Below are positions 32,842 to 42,100 of a stretch of DNA of 64,000 bases, one piece after another. Each line of letters opens with the position of its first letter. The stretch's first letter is position 1. The notes under the pieces were generated by a model. That model did not search any database and was not told the DNA's origin. It worked only from the letters and a program-made list of their open reading frames with translations. The translations under genes and the position numbers were made by a program. The DNA is taken from positions 124,001-188,000 of the forward strand of contig JBAQMK010000002.1 in NCBI GenBank assembly GCA_049302755.1, written 5' to 3'. This stretch comes from UBA2211 sp049302755. Lineage in GTDB: Bacteria; Patescibacteriota; Minisyncoccia; Minisyncoccales; Minisyncoccaceae.

Positions 32842-33861
32842 ATGAGTTTTTCGGTTAAACAAAAAATATTGTTCGGTGTTTCATTGATTTTGGGTTTGGT
32901 TATTTTTGTCCAACTGGGAAAAGTTATCGGCTGGCAGGAAATAGGAAGAGCTTTCGCTGTTTTTACCGGCTGGCAAGGCTTGGTAATTATCCTTCTTTCG
33001 TTTTTGGTGGCGGTGATTGGTAATTGGAGATGGCAAGAAATATTAAAAGACTCGGGAATAAATGTTTCTTTTTTCAATCTTTTTAAAATCTATCTAGGAG
33101 GGTATTCAATGATGTATCTAATGCCGATATTGATCTGGGGTGGAGAAGCTTTCCGGGTTTACGGGTTAACTAAGGCGAGCGATGTTTCTTGGAAAAAAAC
33201 ATTTGCCTCGGTGATTATTGAAAGAATACTTGAGTGGACTGCCAATATTTTAGTTATTTTCTTGGGATTAGCATTCTTTCTATACAACGTTTATCTTCCT
33301 CCCAAAGAATTAGTTATTGTTTTCGGAATATCTCTTACTTTCTTTGTTTCAATCATTTCTTATTTTTACATCAGAGCTTTGGGAAAGAAAAGCATTATTC
33401 GTGACATTGTGAAAAGGTTCTGGAAAAAAGAGGTGAGTGATGATAATGGATTTATTTCGGTAGAAAATGATGTTTTTAAATATTTTCAATGGGGTAAGAG
33501 TTTTAATAAAGGAGTTGCGCTTTCAATCTTAAGAGCGGTAGTAATGCAAGCCAGGGTCTGGATATTAATAGTTTTCTTGGGTAATGCCATCGGATTCTTT
33601 CCTTCTTTATCAATTTTAGGGTTTTCGTATCTATCATCAATGATTCCGATTCCGACTTCGCTCGGTTCGCATGAAGCAATTCAATTTTATGCTTTTACAT
33701 CTTTGGGATTATTGGGTTCAACGGCTACCGTCTTTACATTAATTTTAAGAGCTGCCGAGATTGTTGTTTCTTCTGTCGGTATGGCATTTCTTCTAAGAAC
33801 CGGATTCAAATTAGCAGAGAGTAAGATTTTCAATTATGGCAAAGGTAAACAAAATAGTTAA
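32842..33861 (+). CDS. UPF0104 / LPG synthase TM-domain family membrane protein
   Basis: 339 residues with about seven to eight membrane helices, in the lysylphosphatidylglycerol synthase transmembrane (AglD/flippase-like) family. Recognisable parts are the early WRWQEILKDSGI, the central YLGGYSMMYLMPILIWGGEAFRVYGL and the late SSMIPIPTSLGSHEAIQF. The cytosolic aminoacyltransferase domain of MprF is absent, so a lipid or lipid-linked glycan translocation role is inferred from family rather than shown. It overlaps the next gene by 26 bases. Confidence 0.8.
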   Translation: MSFSVKQKILFGVSLILGLVIFVQLGKVIGWQEIGRAFAVFTGWQGLVIILLSFLVAVIGNWRWQEILKDSGINVSFFNLFKIYLGGYSMMYLMPILIWGGEAFRVYGLTKASDVSWKKTFASVIIERILEWTANILVIFLGLAFFLYNVYLPPKELVIVFGISLTFFVSIISYFYIRALGKKSIIRDIVKRFWKKEVSDDNGFISVENDVFKYFQWGKSFNKGVALSILRAVVMQARVWILIVFLGNAIGFFPSLSILGFSYLSSMIPIPTSLGSHEAIQFYAFTSLGLLGSTATVFTLILRAAEIVVSSVGMAFLLRTGFKLAESKIFNYGKGKQNS

Positions 33862-34468
33862 ATATTTAATATTGGCCGATATCGCTTTTTGGACCGGCTG
33901 GGGATTAGTGAGTCCGGTTTTCGCTATTTTCATTGTTGAAAAAGTTCAAGGAGGAACTGCTCTAGTTGTCGGTATTGCTACCGCCGTCTATTGGCTTTGC
34001 CGATCATTATTGGTTCTCCCGGCTGGAAGATTATTAGATAAGTATGCCGGAGAGAAAGATGATTATCTTTTCTTGGTAGCCGGTAACTTTATCGCCACCC
34101 TGGTTTTATTCGGATATATTTTTGCTGTTTATCCTTGGCATATCTATATGCTTCAGGCTTTTTACGGTATCGGTATTGCTATGGGTCTATCTGGTTGGCG
34201 TGCAATCTTTACCAGGAATATTGATAAAGGGAAGGAGGCAAGCGAGTGGGCGCTAGATGATACATCGTTAAGTTTAGGAACCGCCGCCGCGGGAATTACA
34301 ACCGGTCTTCTGGTTACAAAAATGGGCTATGCCGCTACCTTCGGTCTGGCCGGAACTTTAGGACTTTTAAGTGTAGTCGTTCTTCTTTGTTTAAGAAAAG
34401 ACATCGAAGGTGTTTTTAATAGAAAATTTCATTCTAATTTAAAAGACATTTTTAGAAGTAAGCAATGA
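33836..34468 (+). CDS. Half-length MFS-like transporter
   Basis: 210 residues with about six membrane helices, roughly half of a 12-helix MFS protein. The cytoplasmic loop after helix 2 is LPAGRLLDKYAGEKDDY, the MFS motif A position (GxLaDrxGrr). The half-length is genuine: both ends are fixed by overlaps with the neighbouring genes and no second half is nearby. It would need to dimerise to form a usual fold. Possibly a simplified transporter or non-transport membrane protein. Confidence 0.65.
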   Translation: MAKVNKIVKYLILADIAFWTGWGLVSPVFAIFIVEKVQGGTALVVGIATAVYWLCRSLLVLPAGRLLDKYAGEKDDYLFLVAGNFIATLVLFGYIFAVYPWHIYMLQAFYGIGIAMGLSGWRAIFTRNIDKGKEASEWALDDTSLSLGTAAAGITTGLLVTKMGYAATFGLAGTLGLLSVVVLLCLRKDIEGVFNRKFHSNLKDIFRSKQ

Positions 34469-36201
34469 AAAATCAAGAGGTGGCTCAAATTTTATTTGAA
34501 ATCGGTGAATTTCTTGAATTACAGGAAATTCCCTTTAAGCCTCAAGCCTATCAACAAGCAGCGATTGTGATTGATAATATGGAGGAGGATATTTTTAGTT
34601 TGTACAAGAAAGAAGGAATCGATGGTTTGAAGAAGATTCCCGGAGTCGGGAAAAGTATTGCCGCTAATATCGAAGAGTTTTTAAAAACCGGTAAGATTAA
34701 ATATTTTAAAGAATTAAAAAAAGCTTCACCGATTGATTTGGAACAATTAACCAGGGTGGAAGGATTGGGAGTGAAAAGAATCAAGAGGCTGTGGAAAGAA
34801 TTGGGAGTGAGGAATTTGAAAGATTTGGAAAAAGCGTTGGATGATCACAAAATTGCTCCTCTGTTTGGATTCGGAGAAAAAATGGAAGAGAATATTCTCG
34901 AATCAATCAAATTCTTAAAACAAGGAAGAGGAAGATTTCTTTTACGAGAAATTATTCCCGAAGTAGAACGTATTTCGGAAAAGTTTAAGAAAATTAAAGG
35001 AATCGTTGCCTTATCGGTAGCCGGCTCAACCCGAAGAAGAAAAGAAACCATCGGTGATGTAGATTTCTTGGTCGCTATTAAGGATACGACCGATAAGTAT
35101 TTGGTGGAGAAAATAATGAACACCTTTGTTTCTATGGATGATGTAGTTAAAGTGGTGGGCAAAGGAGAAACTAAATCTTCAATTAAAACCAAGAAAGGAT
35201 TGGATATGGATTTGAGGTTGGTTAAGGATAGTTCTTTCGGGGCAGCTTTGCTTTATTTCACCGGTTCAAAGGATCATAATATTGCTTTGCGTCGTATCGC
35301 GATAAAGCAGGGATATAAACTAAATGAGTATGGATTATTCAGGAACGAAAGAAGAATCAAGGGAGAAACCGAAGAAGAGGTATATGAGAAATTAGGAATG
35401 GATTGGATTCCTCCGGAAATAAGAGAAAATCAAGGAGAATTGGAAGCAGCAACCAAGAAGAGTCTGCCAACTTTAATTGAATTGAAAAACATTAAGGGAG
35501 ATTTTCACTGCCATACTTCTTGGGACGGGGGAGAGCATTCAATCAAAGAGATGGCGGAACGGGCTATCGAATTAGGGTATGAATATTTAGGAATTGCCGA
35601 CCACACTCAATCATTAAAGATTGAAAACGGTCTTGATGAAAAAAGATTACTGGAGCAGAGAAAAGAAATAGATTTATTAAACAAATCTTTTATTAAGAAA
35701 GGAATTAATTTTAAAGTTTTGCAAGGCTCGGAAGTCGATATTTTAAAAGACGGCAGTTTGGATATTAATGACAAGACATTAAAAATATTGGATTATGTTT
35801 CCGTGAGTGTTCATTCTAATTTTAAAATGGGCAAAAGAGAAATGACCAAAAGAATTATTAAAGCAATTGAGCATCCTTTAGTTAAGATATTAAATCATCC
35901 GACGGGTATGATTTTAGGAAAGAGGGGGGAATACGAAGTCGATATCGAAGCGGTATTGAAGGCGGCGCAAGAAAATAATGTTGCCTTGGAAATTAATTCG
36001 TATCGTTCGGATATTGGTTATCAAACGGCGAGAAGAGCAAAAGAGATGGGAATCAAATTAACTATCGGCAGTGATGCTCATAACCGAAAAGAATTAGCGG
36101 ATATTCAATTCGGAGTCTATCAGGCTAGAAGAGGCTGGCTAGAAAAGAAAGATGTTTTAAATACTTTATCTTTAAAGGATTTAGGTTTAAGATGGAAGTA
36201 A
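34465..36201 (+). CDS. polX: Family X DNA polymerase with PHP domain (PolX)
   Basis: Gap-filling repair polymerase/3'-5' exonuclease, 578 residues. An N-terminal HhH region (IPGVGKSIAANIEEFL and VEGLGVKRIKRLW) precedes the polymerase domain with GSTRRRKETIGDVDFLV (catalytic Asp pair) and LDMDLRLV (third Asp). The C-terminal PHP domain has FHCHTSWDGG, IADHTQS, SVHSNF, and GSDAHNR, all metal ligands present. The ATG overlaps the MFS stop (ATGA). Confidence 0.93.
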   Translation: MKNQEVAQILFEIGEFLELQEIPFKPQAYQQAAIVIDNMEEDIFSLYKKEGIDGLKKIPGVGKSIAANIEEFLKTGKIKYFKELKKASPIDLEQLTRVEGLGVKRIKRLWKELGVRNLKDLEKALDDHKIAPLFGFGEKMEENILESIKFLKQGRGRFLLREIIPEVERISEKFKKIKGIVALSVAGSTRRRKETIGDVDFLVAIKDTTDKYLVEKIMNTFVSMDDVVKVVGKGETKSSIKTKKGLDMDLRLVKDSSFGAALLYFTGSKDHNIALRRIAIKQGYKLNEYGLFRNERRIKGETEEEVYEKLGMDWIPPEIRENQGELEAATKKSLPTLIELKNIKGDFHCHTSWDGGEHSIKEMAERAIELGYEYLGIADHTQSLKIENGLDEKRLLEQRKEIDLLNKSFIKKGINFKVLQGSEVDILKDGSLDINDKTLKILDYVSVSVHSNFKMGKREMTKRIIKAIEHPLVKILNHPTGMILGKRGEYEVDIEAVLKAAQENNVALEINSYRSDIGYQTARRAKEMGIKLTIGSDAHNRKELADIQFGVYQARRGWLEKKDVLNTLSLKDLGLRWK

Positions 36202-36210
36202 TAAAAAATA

Positions 36211-37149
36211 ATGAAACAATCTAAAGGTAAATGTTTGGTTTTAATGTCGGGAGGCCTCGATTCAATGCTCTCGGCTAAAATCTTAAAAGAAGAAGGAATC
36301 GAAGTAGCGCCTCTCTGTTTTGAGAGTTTCTTTTTTTCTTCGGCGTCGGCGGCAAAAGCTGCCAAGCAGATTGGATTAAAATTAAGAGTAGAAGACTTCA
36401 GTCGAGAACATTTGAAAGTAATTAAGTCTCCCAAACACGGAAGAGGCAAGGGAATTAATCCTTGTATTGATTGTCATCTATTAATGATTAAGACGGCTGG
36501 GAAAATTATGAAAAAGGAGGGTTATGATTTTCTTGCCACCGGAGAGGTATTGGGTCAGCGACCGATGTCTCAAAATATTAATTCACTTAATTTAATTGAA
36601 AAAGAATCAGGCTTAAAAGGATTAATCGTGCGTCCTTTGTCGGTTAAAGTTTTGCCAATAACCATTCCGGAAAAATTAGGAATAATTAAAAGAGAAAACT
36701 TTTACGATATTTCGGGACGGGGCAGGGGGAAGCAGATAGAATTGGCTAAGAAGTTTAAGATTAAAGAATATCCCAGTCCGGCCGGAGGATGTATTTTAAC
36801 CGATGCTAATTATTCTAAGAAGTTATTCGAATTGTTTAAGAGGGTTCCCAAGTTTGTCGGTAATGATGCCGAAGTAATTAAATTCGGTCGGGTGTTCTGG
36901 AAGAAAGATTTATTGGTGGTTGTGGCCAGAGACGCTAAGGAATGTGTTTCTTTAACTGACTTAAGGAAAAAGGGAGATGTAGTTTTGGAACCTTACAACT
37001 TTTCTGGTCCGACGGTTTTGGTTCGCAAGTACAAAAAATCACCTCAAGATGAGATGATTGATTGCGGGATTGAATATGTTTGTGAATATTCTAAGAATAT
37101 CCCTGATGATTTTATTCTGAAACTTTTACCTTCTCCAAAACCTTTATAA
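36211..37149 (+). CDS. PP-loop tRNA sulfurtransferase-like protein (ThiI/MnmA-related)
   Basis: 312 residues. The N-terminal PP-loop MSGGLDSMLSAKIL binds ATP for adenylation of a tRNA base. Two Cys motifs, NPCIDCHLLM and SPAGGCILTD, fit sulfur-transfer catalysis. It resembles the group annotated as ThiI C-terminal/DUF814 or (older) 2-thiouridylate transferase. It lacks the THUMP domain of ThiI. The thiolated nucleoside (s4U8 or s2U34) is undetermined; if s2U34, it would act on the same base as Elp3/Trm9. It overlaps the convergent rplT by 38 bases. Confidence 0.75.
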   Translation: MKQSKGKCLVLMSGGLDSMLSAKILKEEGIEVAPLCFESFFFSSASAAKAAKQIGLKLRVEDFSREHLKVIKSPKHGRGKGINPCIDCHLLMIKTAGKIMKKEGYDFLATGEVLGQRPMSQNINSLNLIEKESGLKGLIVRPLSVKVLPITIPEKLGIIKRENFYDISGRGRGKQIELAKKFKIKEYPSPAGGCILTDANYSKKLFELFKRVPKFVGNDAEVIKFGRVFWKKDLLVVVARDAKECVSLTDLRKKGDVVLEPYNFSGPTVLVRKYKKSPQDEMIDCGIEYVCEYSKNIPDDFILKLLPSPKPL

Positions 37150-37465
37150 AGATTTCGGGGTTTTCTTCGGCTAACTGAGATAATATCTTTCTGTCTAATT
37201 CAATGTTGCATTTCTTTAGAGCGGGAATGAACTTGCTGTAAGTCATTCCGTTTTCTCTTAAGGCGGCATTCATTTTGACAATCCATAGAGACCTCTTTTC
37301 TCTCTTCTTTACCTTTCTGTCTCGGTAAGCATATGACCATGCTTTCATTAAAGCCTGTTTGGCAGCAACGAATTTGGACTTTCTGCTCCATTTGTAACCT
37401 TTGGCCGCTTTAATGACTTTCTTTCTTCTTTTGTGGGCGGCAACACCCCTCTTTACTCTTACCAT
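37112..37465 (-). CDS. rplT: 50S ribosomal protein L20
   Basis: 117 residues, very basic, with the family opening MVRVKRGVAAHKRRKKVIKAAKGY and the conserved YAYRDRKVKKREKRSLWI segment. Last gene of the classic infC-rpmI-rplT operon, five bases after rpmI. Its 3' end overlaps the PP-loop gene on the other strand by 38 bases. Confidence 0.96.
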   Translation of the reverse strand: MVRVKRGVAAHKRRKKVIKAAKGYKWSRKSKFVAAKQALMKAWSYAYRDRKVKKREKRSLWIVKMNAALRENGMTYSKFIPALKKCNIELDRKILSQLAEENPEIFIKVLEKVKVSE

Positions 37466-37469
37466 ATGT

Positions 37470-37661
37470 TTATTTTCCTAATAGTTTTCTAATAATCTTA
37501 GCTTCAGATGGAGACATTTCTATCATCTTCTTTAAAGATCTTTTCTTCTGAGAAGATTTCTTTGATAAAAGGTGGTCTTGTCCGACAGCCCTTCTCATGA
37601 CCTTTCCGTTTTTCGTGATTTTAAATCTTTTGACTAAAGATTTTCTTGTTTTTGCTTTCAT
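37470..37661 (-). CDS. rpmI: 50S ribosomal protein L35
   Basis: 63 residues, strongly basic, starting MKAKTRKSLVKRFKITKNGK, with the conserved RRAVGQDHLLSKKSSQKKR segment. It lies between infC and rplT as in nearly all bacteria. Confidence 0.95.
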   Translation of the reverse strand: MKAKTRKSLVKRFKITKNGKVMRRAVGQDHLLSKKSSQKKRSLKKMIEMSPSEAKIIRKLLGK

Positions 37662-37662
37662 G

Positions 37663-38172
37663 TTATTTTTTTGAAATAATCATTGATAAACCTTTCGGCT
37701 CTTTTTTTAACTCTCTATCAATCTTTATTTCTAATTTACTTTTTAATATTTCGATGAATTTATTCACTCTTTGAATTCCGAAGTCGGCTAATGATTTTTC
37801 TCTTCCTCTTAAACGCAGTTCGATATTTATCTTATCACCTTTGTTTAAGAATTTTTCAGCCGCATTAACTCTGGTTAAAATATCGTTGTCTGAAATGTTG
37901 AAAGTCAGTCTGATATTTTTTGTTTCCGATTGTTTACTACCGGCCAGATTCTTTCTTTCCTTCTTCTGAAGCGAATAGAGATGTTTGCCGTAATCTCCCA
38001 GCTTACAAATAGGGGGGCTAACCTTATCGGTAATCATAATGAGATCAATGCCTTTCTCTCGAGCGATATCCAATGCCTGGGGCAAAGTAAAAACGCCCAA
38101 TTGCTGGCCGTCTTCTGCGACTAGCCTCACTTCATTAACTTTTATTTGATTGTTGTATAATGGTTTATTCAT
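37663..38172 (-). CDS. infC: Translation initiation factor IF-3
   Basis: Prevents subunit joining and checks initiator tRNA pairing. From ATG 38172 (MNKPLYNNQIKVNEVRLV) it is 169 residues, with the two-domain layout: N-terminal domain to KLGDYGKHLY, a linker, and the C-terminal domain (IRLTFNISDNDILTRVNAAEKFLNKGDK, ELRLRGRE). A longer in-frame reading upstream (to 38208) would run into the 3' end of the tmRNA gene, so it is rejected. Only five bases separate the tmRNA discriminator base from this ATG. Confidence 0.94.
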   Translation of the reverse strand: MNKPLYNNQIKVNEVRLVAEDGQQLGVFTLPQALDIAREKGIDLIMITDKVSPPICKLGDYGKHLYSLQKKERKNLAGSKQSETKNIRLTFNISDNDILTRVNAAEKFLNKGDKINIELRLRGREKSLADFGIQRVNKFIEILKSKLEIKIDRELKKEPKGLSMIISKK

Positions 38173-38177
38173 TATTG

Positions 38178-38530
38178 TGGAGGTGGCGAGTAATGAGCTC
38201 GCGTCCAAATATTATCCAATAATAACTCTACAAGCGTATTCCAATCTATTTTACAAGATTAAAGCTTTAGACTGGAAAGAATACTTTAACCTCGAATCCT
38301 TCTTTTTAAACAATACATACTGGATTGGAGCTGCATTGTCGGCCTCGCGATTTTAATGCCCTTTACTGCCCAGCGAGAATCGGCAGGAGGACACCGCGTT
38401 AAGCGTATGCTAATGCGGGTTGTTCAAATAAGTTTTTGGCACTTGATTTGAGTTCTCTAAGTTTAGCGAGATTTGAGAATACTCGGCTTGCATATTATTT
38501 TCAAACATCTGTCGAAGCGAATTCACCCCC
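38178..38530 (-). ncRNA. ssrA: tmRNA (ssrA)
   Basis: Transfer-messenger RNA for ribosome rescue with SmpB. The 5' acceptor strand GGGGGTG (38530-38524) pairs with CACCTCC (38185-38179), with a G3-U70 pair, the alanine identity mark; TTCGCTTCGACAG follows as in other tmRNAs. The T stem is GCGAG/CTCGC with a loop CTCATTA. The tag frame, 38440 down to the TAA at 38401-38399, reads AKNLFEQPALAYA. CCA is not encoded. The 5' end overlaps the smpB stop codon by eight bases. A promoter-like TTGATA-N17-TTAAAA lies just upstream on this strand (38563-38535). Confidence 0.92.
38399..38440 (-). CDS. tmRNA-encoded proteolysis tag
   Basis: Tag reading frame inside ssrA: resume codon probably GCC (Ala), then KNLFEQPALAYA and TAA. 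The end ALAYA differs from the usual ALAA/YALAA end, in which the last residues LAA are read by ClpXP. The resume codon is inferred from its position; the frame is fixed by the stop. Confidence 0.8.
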   Translation of the reverse strand, partial: AKNLFEQPALAYA

Positions 38531-38984
38531 TTACTTTTAACTCATTTCTTATCTTTCTATCAACTTCTCTTTTCTTGATAGATTCTCTTTTGTCAAACTT
38601 CTTCTTGCCTTTGGCTAAGCCAAATTCAAGCTTTATTTTGTGTTTTTTAGTATAAACCGAAATGGGCACTAAAGTCAAGCCCTTTTCCGTTGATTTTTGA
38701 AGCAAATAATCGATTTCTTCCTTATTTAAAAGCAGCTTTCGGTCGCGTCTCGGGTCATAGCCTTTAACCGCGTTTTCCGGTTGATAGGGGGGAATATTTC
38801 CTCCAATCCAGAAAGCCTCGGCTAAACCGCTTTTATCACGTTTAATGAGGATATAGGTTCCTGATAAGCTGGTGCTTCTGGTTCTTAAACCCTTAACTTC
38901 TTGTCCATTCAAGACCAAACCGGCCTCGAATTTTTCGAGGATTTCATAATCGAAATATGCTTTTTTATTTTCGGCAATACTCAT
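38523..38984 (-). CDS. smpB: SsrA-binding protein SmpB
   Basis: Binds tmRNA and delivers it to stalled ribosomes. It has 153 residues: NKKAYFDYEILEKFEAGLVLNGQEVKGLRTRSTSL marks the family, with the conserved GQEVKxxR, and a basic, disordered C-terminal tail that becomes a helix in the mRNA channel. Its TGA (38525-38523) lies inside the 5' acceptor strand of ssrA, so the two genes overlap by eight bases. This order, smpB then ssrA, is functional coupling by position. Confidence 0.95.
   Translation of the reverse strand: MSIAENKKAYFDYEILEKFEAGLVLNGQEVKGLRTRSTSLSGTYILIKRDKSGLAEAFWIGGNIPPYQPENAVKGYDPRRDRKLLLNKEEIDYLLQKSTEKGLTLVPISVYTKKHKIKLEFGLAKGKKKFDKRESIKKREVDRKIRNELKVRG
38535..38563 (-). promoter_or_regulatory. 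Promoter-like element for ssrA within smpB
   Basis: On the minus strand, TTGATA (38563-38558), 17-base spacer, TTAAAA (38540-38535), four bases before the mature tmRNA 5' end. It overlaps the last codons of smpB. It could give tmRNA its own start at or near the mature 5' end. Confidence 0.45.
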
Positions 38985-39188
38985 GTCTTTATCTTATCCG
39001 ATTTTTATAGATATTAAAAGGCGAGGAAGGAAATTCTCCTAAAATGCCTTAATTCACTTGCCTTTAAATATTTAAGGGTATAAAATAAAAGTAATGAATA
39101 GTAAAAAGATAAAAATCAAATAATTATTTATCGAGAACCTTATTTTAAGGTTTTTATTTTATTTATAATTAATAAACTAAATTATTAT
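38985..39188. promoter_or_regulatory. Divergent regulatory region, smpB / giant surface protein
   Basis: No gene is seen here. Rightward there is TTGCCT (39058-39063) with TATAAA (39079-39084), then a hairpin AACCTTA-TTT-TAAGGTT (39136-39152) followed by a T-rich tract (39153-39160), then a second TATAAT (39164-39169) 19 bases before the surface gene ATG. The hairpin looks like a small terminator or attenuator between two possible promoters. Leftward, the stretch before smpB contains an AAGGC...GCCTT inverted repeat that is weak. Confidence 0.5.
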
Positions 39189-42100
39189 ATGCATACTTAT
39201 TTTAATAAAAAGTATCTTATTATTCTTAGTTTCCTTTGTTTCTTATTTTTAGTATCTATTTTTTCTCCTCAATTTGTTGAAGCAGCAGCAAGAACTGCTT
39301 CTGTTTCAGGAAATTGGAATAGTACAACTACTTGGGGTGGACTTTCCGTTCCGGTAGCAGGAGATACGGTTACGATAAATAACGGTATCACTGTTACCGT
39401 GAACACAACAGCAGCTTGTACTTCTATAACTTGGGCAGGAACAGTGAATAGTCCTTCAGCAATAAATATTAGCGGTACTAATTCTTTAACAGTCAGTGGC
39501 TCAACAACAATGTCTCGTCCTAATAATGGAGGCACAAAAACTATTGCAGTTGGATCTGGTACTTTTACGACCGGAACAATTAGTCTTGGAGGAACAACCG
39601 GTGGATCTCGTTTAACAACCTTAAGTGTCTCGACCGGAACGATAAACATAACGGGAGCTACTTTTTCAACTGCTGGTGTTGATTCTAGATTGACTTTTAC
39701 TGATTCAGGAATATTAAATACTGCCGGAACTTTTATGAGTGGAACTAAAGGAACTTTCACTCCTTCGACCGGTACAATTAATTTTAACAGGGCAGGAGCG
39801 CAAACGATTTCTCCTTTCACTTATATATTTAATAATATTACTCTTTCTAATTCTGGTGCGAAAACAACAACTAACGCTACAATAAACGGAATTCTTTCTC
39901 GAGAGGGAACAACAACTACTTCTGGAACAATTGCAACCTATGGTCCGGCAGCCACTTTGCAATACAAAGGATCAGCAGCGCAAACAACTGGTACTGAATT
40001 TCCAGCAACCTGGTCTGGTACAGGCGGAATAAAAATAGAAAATGCCAATGGTGTTACTTTAAATGCTGTTAAAAATATTGGAGCGCAATCATTAACTATT
40101 GGGGCTACTATTCCAAATAGTATTTTTAATGATGGTGGTTTTCAATTAACAACTACAGGAACACTTAATTTAATTTCTGGTACATTAAAATTAGGAAGCG
40201 TTTCGACAGCGACAACTTTTCCTGGTTTTACAACAAGAAATATTTCTGCCGGAACAATAGTGGAATATGCGTCAGGAGCAACTCAAACTGTTTCTGCTAC
40301 ACCAGCATATAGTAATTTAGTTTTATCGGGAACGGGTCTTAAAAATGCGGGAGGAACAATTAATGTCGGTGTTAATTTAACAAATTCAACAACCTTTAAT
40401 GTTGCTGCAAATACTTTATCAGTTACGGGTTCAATTATTAATACTGGTGGAACTATTCGTTTTTCTGGAGCAACAAATGGTTTGGCTGTTTCTTCCGGAA
40501 CGATTGAATATTACGGATCTGCACAAACAATTGCCAGTGGAACATATAGTAATTTGAAAATTAATCAATCGAGTGGTTCAGCAACTCTAAGTGGAAATAC
40601 AATTATTAGTGGAGTTCTTACTTTGACGACTGGGAACATAAATACCGGAGTTAATGATTTATACATTAATTCAACTGGTAGTGTTTCTAGAACTATCGGT
40701 CATATCGTTGGTAATTTTAGAAAATATATTACTACGGGAGCAACGAGTAAAACTTTTGAAATCGGAGATTCTTCTAATTATATTCCCGTGAATATAGTTT
40801 TTGGCAATGTGACTGTTGGAGGAGATTTGACGGTGAAAACAACAACAGGGGATCATCCGAATATTAATAGTTCTGATATTGCTGCTACAAACAGTGTTAA
40901 TAGGTATTGGACTTTTACTAATTCATTAACATTACCAATTTCTTTTACGAATTATAGTGCAACTTTTAATTTTATTAATCCAGGAGACATTGATGGTGGA
41001 GCTGATACTGCTAATTTTAGCGTTGGTCAATATACTGGCTCTTGGTCTTATCCTACTGTCGGAACTAAATTATCTGCTAGTACTCAGGCAACAGGAATAA
41101 CTAGTTTTGGTGATTTCCAGATTGGAGAAAGAAACAATCCCGTCCCAACTACTACTTCAATTAATCCAACTTTAAAAACAATTGGCGATGCTCAATTTTC
41201 TTTGACAGTGAACGGCACTAATTTTGTTACATCATCTGTCGTCAACTTTAATGGTTCTGCTCGTGCTACGACATATGTTTCTCCAACTCAATTAACCGCA
41301 ACAATTTTAGCTGCTGATTTAACTGTGGTTGGAACTTTCCCGATCACCGTTACTAATCCTGTCCCCGGTGGCGGCACTTCCAATAGTCAGACTTTTGAAG
41401 TGACAGAAGTTATTCCAACAAAATTTGTAATTACTAATGCAACCAACGGAACAATTGATACTCCCAGTATCGTTACTATTCAAGCTCAAAATAATGCCGG
41501 TCAATTAGCTGCTACTTATCAACTAGATGTAACTTTAGTTACCAATGGTTCAGCAACTGGCGGGGGATTAGTAAATATTGTTAATGGAGTTGGTACAGCA
41601 AATATTTCAGACACGGTCGTTGAATCGGTTCATTTATCATTACAAGATTCTGAATTAACAACTTTAGATGTTTCTTCTACAGCTGATATTTCTTTTACTC
41701 CCGGAGTAACGGATAAGCTTTCTATTTCTGCTGGTGTTACAGAAATGGTTGCTGGTAATCTTTTACCACTTACTGTTTCACGTCGAGATTCTTCTAATAA
41801 TTTGGTTACTATCGGAAGTGAAACATTTTATCTCTCAAGCAATTCTTTAAGTCCGGCTAATAAATTTTATGACGCAGCAAGTGGTGGAAATATTATTACA
41901 GAAGTTTTAATTTCTGATGGAACATCATCGACTAATATTTGGTACTATGATGAATTAGTTGGCAGTCCTGAAGTTACTGTTTCTGATAATAATATTGCTC
42001 CTGATGGAATAGTTGGTATTGATGATGGCTCTCTTGCTTTAACTGTCATTAGTGCTCCCGCAGCAGTTTTACTTCTTAATAATCCAGGAGACTTGGTAGC

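Noticed and set aside
38172..38208. Longer infC start, 12 residues upstream of MNKPLY
   Set aside because: It runs into the tmRNA T arm and acceptor strand; the ATG at 38172 gives the normal IF-3 N-terminus.
38150..38356. Small + strand ORF across the tmRNA gene
   Set aside because: It lies antisense to ssrA, and the tRNA-like ends and tag frame on the minus strand explain the conservation.
39269..39962. Opposite-strand ORFs inside the giant surface gene
   Set aside because: They are mirror frames of a Thr/Gly/Ser-rich coding sequence with no ribosome site or neighbour; treated as shadows.
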